Source: Paraburkholderia sp. BL9I2N2 (GTDB lineage: Bacteria > Pseudomonadota > Gammaproteobacteria > Burkholderiales > Burkholderiaceae). From it: 64,000 nucleotides of DNA. Both the position numbers and the translations under genes were made by a program. This document shows positions 25,723-34,379 of the stretch, piece after piece. Positions within the stretch are counted from its first letter, which is position 1; each line of letters starts with the position of its first letter. The notes beneath the pieces are model-generated. The model was not told the DNA's origin and made no database searches. It saw only the letters and a list, made by a program, of their open reading frames with translations. Where the stretch lies: contig NZ_SMGP01000004.1 in the NCBI RefSeq assembly GCF_004339745.1, positions 992,001 through 1,056,000 on the forward strand, in the 5' to 3' direction.

Positions 25723-28647
25723 ATGGAACATCACGCCCGCACGCAGGATGAACGGCTCGACATCAAGACGACCACCTGCTACATGTGCGCCTGCCGTTGC
25801 GGCATTCGTGTGCATCTGCGTGAAGGCGAGGTGCGCTACATCGACGGCAATCCGGAGCATCCGCTGAACCAGGGCGTGATCTGCGCGAAGGGTGCCTCGG
25901 GCATCATGAAGCAGTACTCGCCCGCGCGCCTCACTCAACCGTTGATGCGCAAGCCAGACGCGGAGCGCGGCAGCGCGCAGTTCGAGCCGGTGTCGTGGGA
26001 GCATGCGTTCGACGTGCTCGAAAAGCGCCTCGGCGAAATTCGCGCCACCGACCCGAAAAAATTCGCGCTTTTCACCGGGCGCGACCAGATGCAGGCGCTG
26101 ACCGGCCTCTTCGCCAAACAGTTCGGTACGCCTAATTACGCGGCGCACGGCGGCTTCTGCTCGGCCAACATGGCGGCCGGTATGATCTATACGATCGGCG
26201 GCTCGTTCTGGGAATTCGGCGGGCCGGATCTCGACAGCGCCAAGCTCTTCTTCATGATCGGCACGGCGGAGGACCATCACTCGAATCCGCTCAAGATCGC
26301 CATTTCGAAGTTCAAGCGCGCGGGCGGCCGCTTCATTGCGATCAATCCGATCCGCACCGGCTACGCGGCAATCGCCGACGAATGGGTGCCGATCAAGCCC
26401 GGCACCGATGGCGCGCTGTTCATGGCATTTCTGCACGAACTGATTGCCGCAGACGCGTGGGATCACGAATTCGTGCGCCGCTACACCAACGCGGCGGAAC
26501 TCGTCGATCTCGACGAAGCCAGCGAAAACTTCGGCCTGTTCGTGCGTGATCCCGAGCGGCCGGTCGGCAACCCGCTGTTTCCGCAGAATCATCTCTGGTG
26601 GGACGCTCAAGCGGCGCGCGCCGTGCCGCATCACACGCCCGGCGTCGAACCCGCGCTCGACGGCCGCTATACGCTCGACGACGGCACGCCGGTCACGCCC
26701 TCGTTCGCCTTGCTGCGCGAACGCGTGGCCGATTGCACGCCCGAGTGGGCGGCAGGCATCACCGGCATTTCGGCGGACACGATTCGCCGCCTCGCGGGTG
26801 AAATGATCCAGACGAGCCGCGATCACCGCATCACCTTGCCGATTCGCTGGACCGACGCGTGGGGCGAGACGCACGAAACGGTCACCGGCAATCCGGTCGC
26901 CTTTCACGCGATGCGCGGCCTCGCGGCGCACTCCAACGGCTTCCAGTCGATCCGCGCGCTGGCCGTGCTGATGTCGCTGCTCGGCACGATCGACACGCCC
27001 GGCGGCTTTCGTCACAAGTCGCCGTTTCCGCGCGCCGTGCCGCCGTCGGCGAAACCGCCGAACAGCCCCGACGCCGTCAAGCCGAACACGCCGCTCGCCA
27101 CCGGTCCGCTCGGCTGGCCCGCTGCGCCCGAGGACCTGTTCATCGACGAACAGGGCGGGCCGGTGCGCATCGACAAGGCCTTCTCGTGGGAATATCCGCT
27201 CGCCGTGCATGGCCTGATGCACAGCGTGATTACCAACGCGTGGCGCGGCGATCCGTATCCGATCGACACATTGATGATTTTCATGGCCAACATGGCGTGG
27301 AATTCGTCGATGAACACGATGAAAGTGCGCGAGATGCTGGTCGACAAGCACGCCAGCGGCGAGTACAAGATTCCGTTTCTGGTGGTGTGCGACGCGTTCC
27401 AGTCGGAGATGACGGCGTTCGCCGATCTGATCCTGCCCGACACGACGTATCTGGAACGGCACGACGCGATGTCGATGCTCGACCGGCCGATCTCCGAATT
27501 CGACGGTCCGGTGGATTCGGTGCGCGTGCCGGTCGTGCCGCCTACCGGCGAATGCAAGCCGTTCCAGGAAGTGCTGATCGAGCTTGCGTCGCGTCTGAAA
27601 TTCCCGGCGTTCACGACCGCCGAGGGCGCGCGGCGTTATCGCGACTATCCCGACTTCGTGGTCAATTTCACGACTTCGCCGGATTCCGGCGTGGGCTTTC
27701 TGATCGGCTGGCGTGGCAAGGATGGCGACAAGGCGCTGGTGGGTGAACCGAATCCGAACCAGTGGGAGCAGTACGCGAAGAACAATTGCGTGTTTCATTA
27801 CCGGTTGCCTGAGACGCTGCAATACATGCGCAACTGCAACGGGCCGTATCTCGAGTGGGCGGTCAAGCACGGTTTTCGCAAGTTCGGTGAGCCGATTCTG
27901 ATCCAGTTGTATTCCGACGTGATGCAGAAGTTCAGGCTTGCCGCGCAGGGCCGTACGAGCGGCAGGCAGCCGCCGGATCACTTGCGCGCGCGCGTCGAAA
28001 AATACTTCGATCCGCTGCCGTTCTGGTATGCGCCGCTGGAAAGCGCGGCTACCGACCTCGACCAGTTTCCGCTCGCCGCGGTGACCCAGCGGCCGATGGC
28101 GATGTACCACTCGTGGGACTCGCAGAACGCGTGGCTGCGGCAGATTCACGGCGAGAACTATCTGTACATGAATCCGTTGATGGCCGCCGAGAACGGTATT
28201 GCCGACGGCGCCTGGATCTACGCCGAATCGCAATGGGGCCGCGTGCGTTGCATGGCGCGCTTCAGCGAGACCGTCGAACCGGGCACGGTCTGGACATGGA
28301 ACGCGATCGGCAAGGCGTCGGGTGCATGGAACCTCGGCCCGGGCGCGAATGAATCGCAACGCGGTTTCCTGCTCAATCACCTCATCACCGACGAGCTGCC
28401 CGGCCGCGACGACGACGTGGCGCGGCGCATGTCGAATTCCGATCCGGTGACGGGCCAGGCCGCGTGGTACGACGTGCGCGTGCGCATCTATCCGGCGGAA
28501 GCCGACGCGCGGCACACGCTGCCGCAATTCGCGGCGATGGCCGCGGTGCCGGGTGAGAACGGCGTGATCTCGCGGATCGTGCAGACCTACTTCGCGGGAC
28601 GAGGGGAGTTCGCGGCGCGGCTGCGCGGCGCGACGGGGCGCAAATAG
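25723..28647 (+). CDS. soeA: SoeA-type molybdopterin sulfite dehydrogenase, catalytic subunit
   Basis: 974 residues, DMSO-reductase superfamily. [4Fe-4S] ligands are Cys19, Cys22, Cys26 and Cys54 (CYMCACRC...GVICAKG). A conserved Cys146 in AHGGFCSANM is a candidate Mo ligand. There is no Tat signal, so it should be cytoplasmic, as reported for SoeA and unlike periplasmic DmsA or PsrA. It is followed by a four-cluster ferredoxin subunit and a DmsC-type anchor, the SoeABC order. SoeABC oxidises sulfite to sulfate in the cytoplasm, exactly where SuyAB would release it. A formate-dehydrogenase-like label would fit by homology but not by context. Confidence 0.7.
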   Translation: MEHHARTQDERLDIKTTTCYMCACRCGIRVHLREGEVRYIDGNPEHPLNQGVICAKGASGIMKQYSPARLTQPLMRKPDAERGSAQFEPVSWEHAFDVLEKRLGEIRATDPKKFALFTGRDQMQALTGLFAKQFGTPNYAAHGGFCSANMAAGMIYTIGGSFWEFGGPDLDSAKLFFMIGTAEDHHSNPLKIAISKFKRAGGRFIAINPIRTGYAAIADEWVPIKPGTDGALFMAFLHELIAADAWDHEFVRRYTNAAELVDLDEASENFGLFVRDPERPVGNPLFPQNHLWWDAQAARAVPHHTPGVEPALDGRYTLDDGTPVTPSFALLRERVADCTPEWAAGITGISADTIRRLAGEMIQTSRDHRITLPIRWTDAWGETHETVTGNPVAFHAMRGLAAHSNGFQSIRALAVLMSLLGTIDTPGGFRHKSPFPRAVPPSAKPPNSPDAVKPNTPLATGPLGWPAAPEDLFIDEQGGPVRIDKAFSWEYPLAVHGLMHSVITNAWRGDPYPIDTLMIFMANMAWNSSMNTMKVREMLVDKHASGEYKIPFLVVCDAFQSEMTAFADLILPDTTYLERHDAMSMLDRPISEFDGPVDSVRVPVVPPTGECKPFQEVLIELASRLKFPAFTTAEGARRYRDYPDFVVNFTTSPDSGVGFLIGWRGKDGDKALVGEPNPNQWEQYAKNNCVFHYRLPETLQYMRNCNGPYLEWAVKHGFRKFGEPILIQLYSDVMQKFRLAAQGRTSGRQPPDHLRARVEKYFDPLPFWYAPLESAATDLDQFPLAAVTQRPMAMYHSWDSQNAWLRQIHGENYLYMNPLMAAENGIADGAWIYAESQWGRVRCMARFSETVEPGTVWTWNAIGKASGAWNLGPGANESQRGFLLNHLITDELPGRDDDVARRMSNSDPVTGQAAWYDVRVRIYPAEADARHTLPQFAAMAAVPGENGVISRIVQTYFAGRGEFAARLRGATGRK

Positions 28648-28674
28648 CATCGAGACAGCCGCAAGGAGCCTTTG

Positions 28675-29430
28675 ATGACACAGATGGCATTGGTGATCGA
28701 TCTGAACGTGTGCGTGGGGTGCCATGCGTGCGTGACGAGTTGCAAGGAGTGGAACACGTCGGGCGAATCGGGCAGTCTCGCCGATCTGAATCCGTACGAC
28801 GCGGATCCGTCCGGCACCTTCTTCAACCGGGTGCAGAGCTTTGAAGCCGGCAGTTTTCCCAACGCCGAGACGATCCATTTTCCGAAGTCGTGTCTGCACT
28901 GCGAGGACCCGCCGTGCGTACCGGTCTGTCCGACCGGTGCGAGCTATAAGCGCAAGGAAGACGGGCTCGTGCTGGTGGACTTCGACCGCTGTATCGGCTG
29001 CAAGTATTGCGCGTGGGCGTGTCCTTACGGCGCGCGCGAGCTCGACGAAGGGCGCAAGGAAATGACCAAGTGCACGCTGTGCGTCGATCGGATCCACGAT
29101 GAAAATCTGTCCGAGCGCGACCGTCAGCCGGCCTGTGTGCTCGCTTGCCCGACTTCGGCGCGGCTGTTCGGCGATATTCATGATCCGGATTCGGTGGTGT
29201 CGAAGGCGATCGAGGAGCGCGGTGGCTACCAGTTGATGCCCGAGTGGAATACACGGCCGGCGAATCACTATTTGCCGCGTGTGCCGACCGAGGCCGCGGG
29301 TTGCGGCAGCGGTTCCTGTTCATGCAAATCGGCCGGCTCGTTGCAGGAGCCGGGCGTGTCGCCGGAATCGCTCGATGCGCAAGTCGAGCGCGGCGAGTTG
29401 CATCTCGCGTCGATGGCGACGCGCATCTAA
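28675..29430 (+). CDS. soeB: SoeB-type iron-sulfur electron-transfer subunit
   Basis: 251 residues from ATG 28675, placed 7 nt after AAGGAG. Four cysteine groups coordinate [4Fe-4S] clusters, beginning CVGCHACVTSCKEW, CLHCEDPPCVPVC, CIGCKYCAWACPYG, and CTLCVD with CVLACPT. It should conduct electrons between SoeA and the membrane anchor. The C-terminus carries an extra GCGSGSCSC run with four more cysteines that the standard fold does not need. It is 27 bp downstream of soeA, in the same operon. Confidence 0.82.
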   Translation: MTQMALVIDLNVCVGCHACVTSCKEWNTSGESGSLADLNPYDADPSGTFFNRVQSFEAGSFPNAETIHFPKSCLHCEDPPCVPVCPTGASYKRKEDGLVLVDFDRCIGCKYCAWACPYGARELDEGRKEMTKCTLCVDRIHDENLSERDRQPACVLACPTSARLFGDIHDPDSVVSKAIEERGGYQLMPEWNTRPANHYLPRVPTEAAGCGSGSCSCKSAGSLQEPGVSPESLDAQVERGELHLASMATRI

Positions 29431-29450
29431 TGAACCGATAGGACCTCACG

Positions 29451-30401
29451 ATGAATCCCGCATTCTCCGTGGTTTTTCTGACCACTTTGAGCGGCGCGGC
29501 GCAGGGGCTGCTGATCGCGCTCGTCGGCGTGGAAACTGCCGCGCATCTTGGCCTGCTCGGGTCGCCTGTCGAGGCGTTCTATGTCGCTGGCGCGGGCGTG
29601 TCGGTGGTGTTGGGAGCGCTCGGACTGCTCGCATCGTTCTTTCATCTCGGCCATCCCGAACGCGCATGGCGTGCGATCGCGATGTGGCGGACCTCGTGGT
29701 TGTCGCGCGAATGTCTGTGCCTGCCGGCGTTTCTCGCCTGTGCGTTTTTCTACGGTGTCGCGCATTGGTTCGGCTCGCCGTGGTCGCTCGCGATCGGCTG
29801 GCTCGGCGTGCTGGCGAGCGCCGTGCTGTTCGTCTGCACGGCGATGATCTACGCGTGTCTGCGCTTTCTGCAGGAGTGGGCTACGCCGCTCACACTGGTC
29901 AACTTCGCACTGCTCGGCTGCGCGTCAGGCTTCACGCTGGCGACGGCTTTGACCGCGTGGTTTGCGCCTGAGTGGACCGCTGGGCTCGCTGTCTGCGCGT
30001 GCTTGCTGACGCTCGCGGGTCTCGCGAGCCGCTCGGCGTCGCTCGTGCGCAATGCGCGCTTGCGGCCGAAGTCGACGGTACAGAGCGCCACCGGCATTCA
30101 CAATCCGAAGCTGGTGCAGGTGTCGCGCGGCTTCACCGCCGGGGCGTTCAATCTGCGCGAGTTCTTTCACGGCAAATCGGCGGGGACGCTGCGCGGTGTC
30201 AAATGGGGCTTTCTCGCGACGGCGTTCGTCGCGCCGGTGTTGTTGATGGCGTTAGGGGCGAGCTTGCATTCGATCGGCGTTTCGCTCGGTCTGCTGGCTG
30301 CGGCGTGTCTCGTGCAGTACGCGGGGCTGGTGGCGGAGCGCTGGTTTTTCTTTGCAGAGGCGAAGCATCCGCAGAATCTTTATTACGCGAGGGTGGGGTG
30401 A
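29451..30401 (+). CDS. soeC: SoeC-type (DmsC family) quinone-reactive membrane anchor
   Basis: 316 residues with about eight membrane spans. DmsC-family signature FFHLGHPERAWRA (about 63-75) and SWLSREC lie in the first half, and a long polar cytoplasmic loop (about 200-255) in the second. It lacks an obvious haem-ligating His pair, as is usual for DmsC-type anchors, and would pass electrons to ubiquinone. It starts 20 bp after soeB and is the last gene of the apparent operon. Confidence 0.8.
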   Translation: MNPAFSVVFLTTLSGAAQGLLIALVGVETAAHLGLLGSPVEAFYVAGAGVSVVLGALGLLASFFHLGHPERAWRAIAMWRTSWLSRECLCLPAFLACAFFYGVAHWFGSPWSLAIGWLGVLASAVLFVCTAMIYACLRFLQEWATPLTLVNFALLGCASGFTLATALTAWFAPEWTAGLAVCACLLTLAGLASRSASLVRNARLRPKSTVQSATGIHNPKLVQVSRGFTAGAFNLREFFHGKSAGTLRGVKWGFLATAFVAPVLLMALGASLHSIGVSLGLLAAACLVQYAGLVAERWFFFAEAKHPQNLYYARVG

Positions 30402-30836
30402 GGAGCGAGGTCGCGCGGGTTTGGGTTATTGACGAGCCATTCGCCATGTGAAAAAACGGTGGGGAAATCATCCTGCAATAGAAGAATCAGAAAATCCGGA
30501 TCATTTTGACTTCTAAGGCGAATTCATAAGGCCTGCATTTTTTCTGAGACCTCCGCTGTACCGGTCGGTCAGTTCATTGCTGATAAAAGAACGTCACTGT
30601 TAAGTCAAAGGGATCGGCCAAAGGGTGGGCCCGTATGGCCGTGGCTGCTGTATGACGTGTTTACCATCCAACGCTTCTCATGCCGAAGCATTTCCCCGTA
30701 TGCCCGACGCATATCTAAAATTCAAAGATTAATGTCGCTTCACACTTGCTGACTATTAGTGGCTGGCCGATTCTTCTGATGTTTTGTAAAATCGCGCAGA
30801 GCGCGGTCGCGCAGTCGGCTAACAAGAAGAGGCGGT
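30402..30836. other. 435-bp intergenic region before vgrG
   Basis: Markedly more AT-rich than the soe genes upstream and likely the left edge of the vgrG island. I see no gene and no clear terminator. The only recognisable signal is AAGAAGAGGCGGT just before the vgrG ATG, which supplies its ribosome-binding site. Confidence 0.5.
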
Positions 30837-33515
30837 ATGAGTGCGCAGGACATAATCGGGGCGATAACCGGCGGGCTTGTCCAGAGTGACCGCTTGTTGA
30901 AGCTGGAAACCTCACTGGGAACTGATGTCCTGGTGCCCCAGCGGGTCGTCGGTCGCTCACGAATCGGTCGTGACTACGAGTTCACTGCCGATGTCGTTTC
31001 CACATCGGGCGCGGTTGAGCTCAAGACCCTGATCGCCCAGCCGGCGACGTTGTGGATCCAGCAGACAGACAAGTCCTATCTGCCTCATCACGGATATGTG
31101 CATACCGCACGTCGCCTCGGATCGGATAGCGGGCTCACGAGCTACCAGATCGCGTTTGCATCGTGGATGCACTTTCTGCGCTTCCGTAAAGATGCGCGTA
31201 TCTGGCAAGACAAGCCGGCCGACGAAATCCTGACCGATGTATTCAACATGCACCCGCAGGCCCAAGGTGCATTCCGTTTCGCCCTAAGCAAGCCCTTGCC
31301 CTCGCGTTCGTTCTGCGTGCAATACGAGAGGGACTGGAATTTCGTTCACCGGCTCATGGAAAGTGAGGGACTGTTCGGCTATTTCGAGCAGGCGGGCGAC
31401 GGCAAGTCGCATACGTTCATCGTCACGGACAGCTTGGACTCGCTCCCCTCACTTTCACCGCAGACGGTTCAGTTCTATCGCGCCGGCACGAACAGCGAGA
31501 CCGATGCGTTTGTTCTCTGGTCGGGCACGCGAATGCTGCAAAGCGTGACGCTCACGACTCGCACCTTCGATTACAAGGCGCCCGCTTCGCCGGGCAATCC
31601 GAAGGGGACTAACATCCCGACGCTTCCTACTCAAGGAAGCCTGCCCCAGCAAGCGGAAGTGTATGAATATACCGGGGCTTATAGCTACGGCAAACAGGAC
31701 CGGGGCGATAGCCTGTCCAAAGTTCGCGTGGAAGAGTGGGAATCACGAGCCAAGCGGTTCTTCGGTGCGGGCGGTGTGCGAGGCGCGGATGCCGGCCGCT
31801 GGTTCGAACTCGACAATCACCCCGCGCACGCCGCAGATAGCGCCCAGAACCGGCGGTTCGCAATTATCGACGCCACCTGGTTCGTTGAGAACAACCTGCC
31901 CGCGTCCGGCCACGCTGCGGATTTCCCTGATGGCCTGAAGGGCGACCTCGCGGCCATCAGAACAAACTATGCCGCTGAAGACGGACTGAAAGTTCGGCAC
32001 GCTGATGGTAGTGAAGGCTTCTTCGTTGTCGAAATTGAGGCACAACGCAAGGCCGCTCCATATCGCAGCCCGTTCGAGCATCACAAACCTGACATGCATT
32101 TGCAGTCAGCGATTGTCGCCGGCCCTGCCAATGAAGAGGTCTACACGGACTCGCTGAACCGCATCAAGGTGCGCTTCCATTGGGACCGGCTCAATAACGG
32201 CGATGAAAACTCGTCATGCTGGGTGCGCGTTGCCATGTCCGATACGGGCGGTGGATATGGTGGCGTACATGTGCCACGGGTCGGCGAAGAGGTTCTGATC
32301 AGTTGGTTGGACGGCGACTGTGACAGGCCGCTAGTCACGGGCCGCGTCTACAACGGCGCAACACAACCTCACTGGCATTCCAACGGGTTGCTGTCCGGCT
32401 ACCAATCCAGGGAATATCAGGGCAGCGGCTACAGCCAGATGTTAATGGATGACTCTACAGGCCAGAATCGCGTTCATCTATATTCCACGAACTCCAATGC
32501 CCAATTGCATTTGGGGTACCTGATCGATCAGTCCGGTAATAGGAGAGGACGTTACCTCGGCAGCGGCTTCGATCTGAAGTCCGATGCCTACGGTGCAGTG
32601 CGCGCGGGTCAAGGTCTGTACGTCACCACTTATCCGGCGGCCAGCCAACCGCTGGACGCGCGGGAAACGTCCGCCCAACTGGTCAATTCGGAAAGCGTGC
32701 TGGAAGCGATGTCGAATTCCAGTACCACGCATCAGGCGGAAAGCCTCAAGGATGGGTACGACTCGCTGAAGTCATTCAGTGACGCGACACAGAACAGCGT
32801 GTCGGGCTCATCATCAGGTGGAAACACCGCGGGAGGCGGAACGGGGAGTGCGAACGCATTCAAGCAGCCGGTCATGCTGTTTGGCAGCCCGGCGGGCATC
32901 GCCATGTCCACGCCGAAGTCCGCACATTTGTCCGCTGACCAGCATCTGAACCTCGTCGGCGGACAGAACGTGCATATCGCAGCCGGTAAATCACTGATCG
33001 CGAGCGTCTCAGAGAAAATCAGTCTGTTCGTGCAGAGCGCGGGGATGAAACTGTTTGCGGGCAAAGGCAAGGTGGAAGTTCAGGCGCACGCGGACAACAT
33101 CGAACTGACCGCACAAAAGACGTTGAAGCTGTTGTCGGCAACGGAAAAGGTCGAGGCGGCAGCGAAGCAGGAAATCCTGCTTACATCGGGCGGTGCGTAT
33201 ATCCGAGTTAGGGACGGCAACATCGAGATTCATGCGCCTGGCAAGATCGATGTCAAGGGCGGCCAGCATTCGTTCGCAGGGCCAACCCAAATGTCCGCTG
33301 CCATCCCCACCATGCCCGGTTCGGAAGGTAACTACGATCAGGCATTTATCGCGCATTGGGCAGGCACGGATATCCCCGCGGCCAATACGAGGTTCCAGAT
33401 GTTCTCTGACGGCACGCTCATTTCGCAGGGTGTCACGAACGATCTCGGTGAAACAGGGCTGACGCAGAGTCACGTGCCCAAAGACGTGGTCATTAAATTT
33501 CTGGAGAACCATTGA
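30837..33515 (+). CDS. vgrG: VgrG (TssI) T6SS spike with TTR-like C-terminal extension
   Basis: 892 residues. The gp27-like base (about 15-390, including SFCVQYERDWNFVHRLMESE), the gp5 OB-fold (about 420-520, with NRIKVRFHWDRL and VPRVGEEVLISWLDGDCDRP) and a DUF2345 region (about 690-800) are in the canonical order. The last 80 residues (YDQAFIAHWAGTDIPAANTR and DLGETGLTQSH) look like the transthyretin-type extension that binds cargo. It is an orphan, far from the tssM cluster, and its stop overlaps the cargo gene start by one base (TGATG). It has no enzymatic C-terminal domain. Confidence 0.95.
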   Translation: MSAQDIIGAITGGLVQSDRLLKLETSLGTDVLVPQRVVGRSRIGRDYEFTADVVSTSGAVELKTLIAQPATLWIQQTDKSYLPHHGYVHTARRLGSDSGLTSYQIAFASWMHFLRFRKDARIWQDKPADEILTDVFNMHPQAQGAFRFALSKPLPSRSFCVQYERDWNFVHRLMESEGLFGYFEQAGDGKSHTFIVTDSLDSLPSLSPQTVQFYRAGTNSETDAFVLWSGTRMLQSVTLTTRTFDYKAPASPGNPKGTNIPTLPTQGSLPQQAEVYEYTGAYSYGKQDRGDSLSKVRVEEWESRAKRFFGAGGVRGADAGRWFELDNHPAHAADSAQNRRFAIIDATWFVENNLPASGHAADFPDGLKGDLAAIRTNYAAEDGLKVRHADGSEGFFVVEIEAQRKAAPYRSPFEHHKPDMHLQSAIVAGPANEEVYTDSLNRIKVRFHWDRLNNGDENSSCWVRVAMSDTGGGYGGVHVPRVGEEVLISWLDGDCDRPLVTGRVYNGATQPHWHSNGLLSGYQSREYQGSGYSQMLMDDSTGQNRVHLYSTNSNAQLHLGYLIDQSGNRRGRYLGSGFDLKSDAYGAVRAGQGLYVTTYPAASQPLDARETSAQLVNSESVLEAMSNSSTTHQAESLKDGYDSLKSFSDATQNSVSGSSSGGNTAGGGTGSANAFKQPVMLFGSPAGIAMSTPKSAHLSADQHLNLVGGQNVHIAAGKSLIASVSEKISLFVQSAGMKLFAGKGKVEVQAHADNIELTAQKTLKLLSATEKVEAAAKQEILLTSGGAYIRVRDGNIEIHAPGKIDVKGGQHSFAGPTQMSAAIPTMPGSEGNYDQAFIAHWAGTDIPAANTRFQMFSDGTLISQGVTNDLGETGLTQSHVPKDVVIKFLENH

Positions 33516-34378
33516 TGGGTGACAAGCAGGGCACAGTCCTTGGAACGGGCACGGCAATGCTGACGCCCAGCGGCTATCAGGTTCGCCCGACAGTCGCGCT
33601 AAGCAGTTGCAACAGGATCGTGCCGCCCGCAGCGGCTTCGATAATCGGGAAATGTCCGTACTACTATCAGCCATTACACGGTGAGTATCTTGAAACGGTA
33701 GAAAAGGTTAGCGTCTCAAGTGCCTGGGAAACGGTCAAGGCTTTCGCCACCTCGTGGGATCCATGGAAAGACAAGGAGGTCGCGCGTCGTTTGCTGCATC
33801 GTCGCGAGCGGTTGATAGCGCCTGAGAGCACCGATTCCGATTGGTCTCGTCATGGCAATTTCATGATGCGACATGTCGGTTGCGAGCATAAACCGCCCTC
33901 GTATTACGTGAGCTATGGGTACTACTATTGCTCTACTTATGGAGCCAAGCTTTATCCGAAGTTGAGTCCGGAAGGGCAGGCGTGGCTACAAAAAGCGCGG
34001 TGGCATCTTCAGAAAAATATGGAAGATGGACTCAACAAGAACATGATGGGAGATTTGATTCGGATGAGCAGCCAGAAGCCTGGGAATGGCAGCTTCAAGA
34101 TGATGGTTCCGCAATACGAACTTGAACTCGACGACGATATGTTCAAGGCCTTCGCGTTCAGGACACACCCTCTGGCCTATCTGGATGGCGGTCTCGCAGA
34201 TCTTCCGGTTGCGGACCTCGCAAAAATTACGGCGCAACCAAACATTCAGGAGTGGGGTGACGCACGAACGTGGGAGCAGGCGGTCGACAGTGGCAAAGTG
34301 GTCCTCCCGAACATGATTAACCGCTCGGATATGGATGATCCCGTCGGCAAGGCTCTCGGCCGACTGCTGGCGAAGTGA
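33515..34378 (+). CDS. Candidate T6SS cargo effector, family unrecognised
   Basis: 287 residues from the ATG that overlaps the vgrG stop. I recognise no toxin family. It lacks a signal peptide and membrane spans. There are four cysteines and a Tyr/His-rich central block (HGNFMMRHVGCEH, YYVSYGYYYCSTYG, about 110-155), then a helical, charged part (LQKNMEDGLNKNMMGDL). Translational coupling to vgrG and a following membrane-anchored BNR-repeat gene strongly suggest an effector-immunity pair acting in the periplasm of target cells. The biochemical activity cannot be read from the sequence. Base composition is less GC-rich than the flanks, consistent with transfer. Confidence 0.6.
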   Translation: MGDKQGTVLGTGTAMLTPSGYQVRPTVALSSCNRIVPPAAASIIGKCPYYYQPLHGEYLETVEKVSVSSAWETVKAFATSWDPWKDKEVARRLLHRRERLIAPESTDSDWSRHGNFMMRHVGCEHKPPSYYVSYGYYYCSTYGAKLYPKLSPEGQAWLQKARWHLQKNMEDGLNKNMMGDLIRMSSQKPGNGSFKMMVPQYELELDDDMFKAFAFRTHPLAYLDGGLADLPVADLAKITAQPNIQEWGDARTWEQAVDSGKVVLPNMINRSDMDDPVGKALGRLLAK

Positions 34379-34379
34379 T

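Noticed and set aside
25723..28647. Formate dehydrogenase or DMSO reductase as the name for the Mo subunit
   Set aside because: No Tat signal (against DmsA) and no FDH accessory subunits; the cytoplasmic three-subunit layout beside suyAB favours sulfite dehydrogenase.
24958..29268. Very long open frame on the minus strand (about 1436 codons) opposite comC/soeA/soeB
   Set aside because: Arg/His-rich composition typical of antisense frames in GC-rich DNA, no family motif, and it fully overlaps well-supported plus-strand genes.
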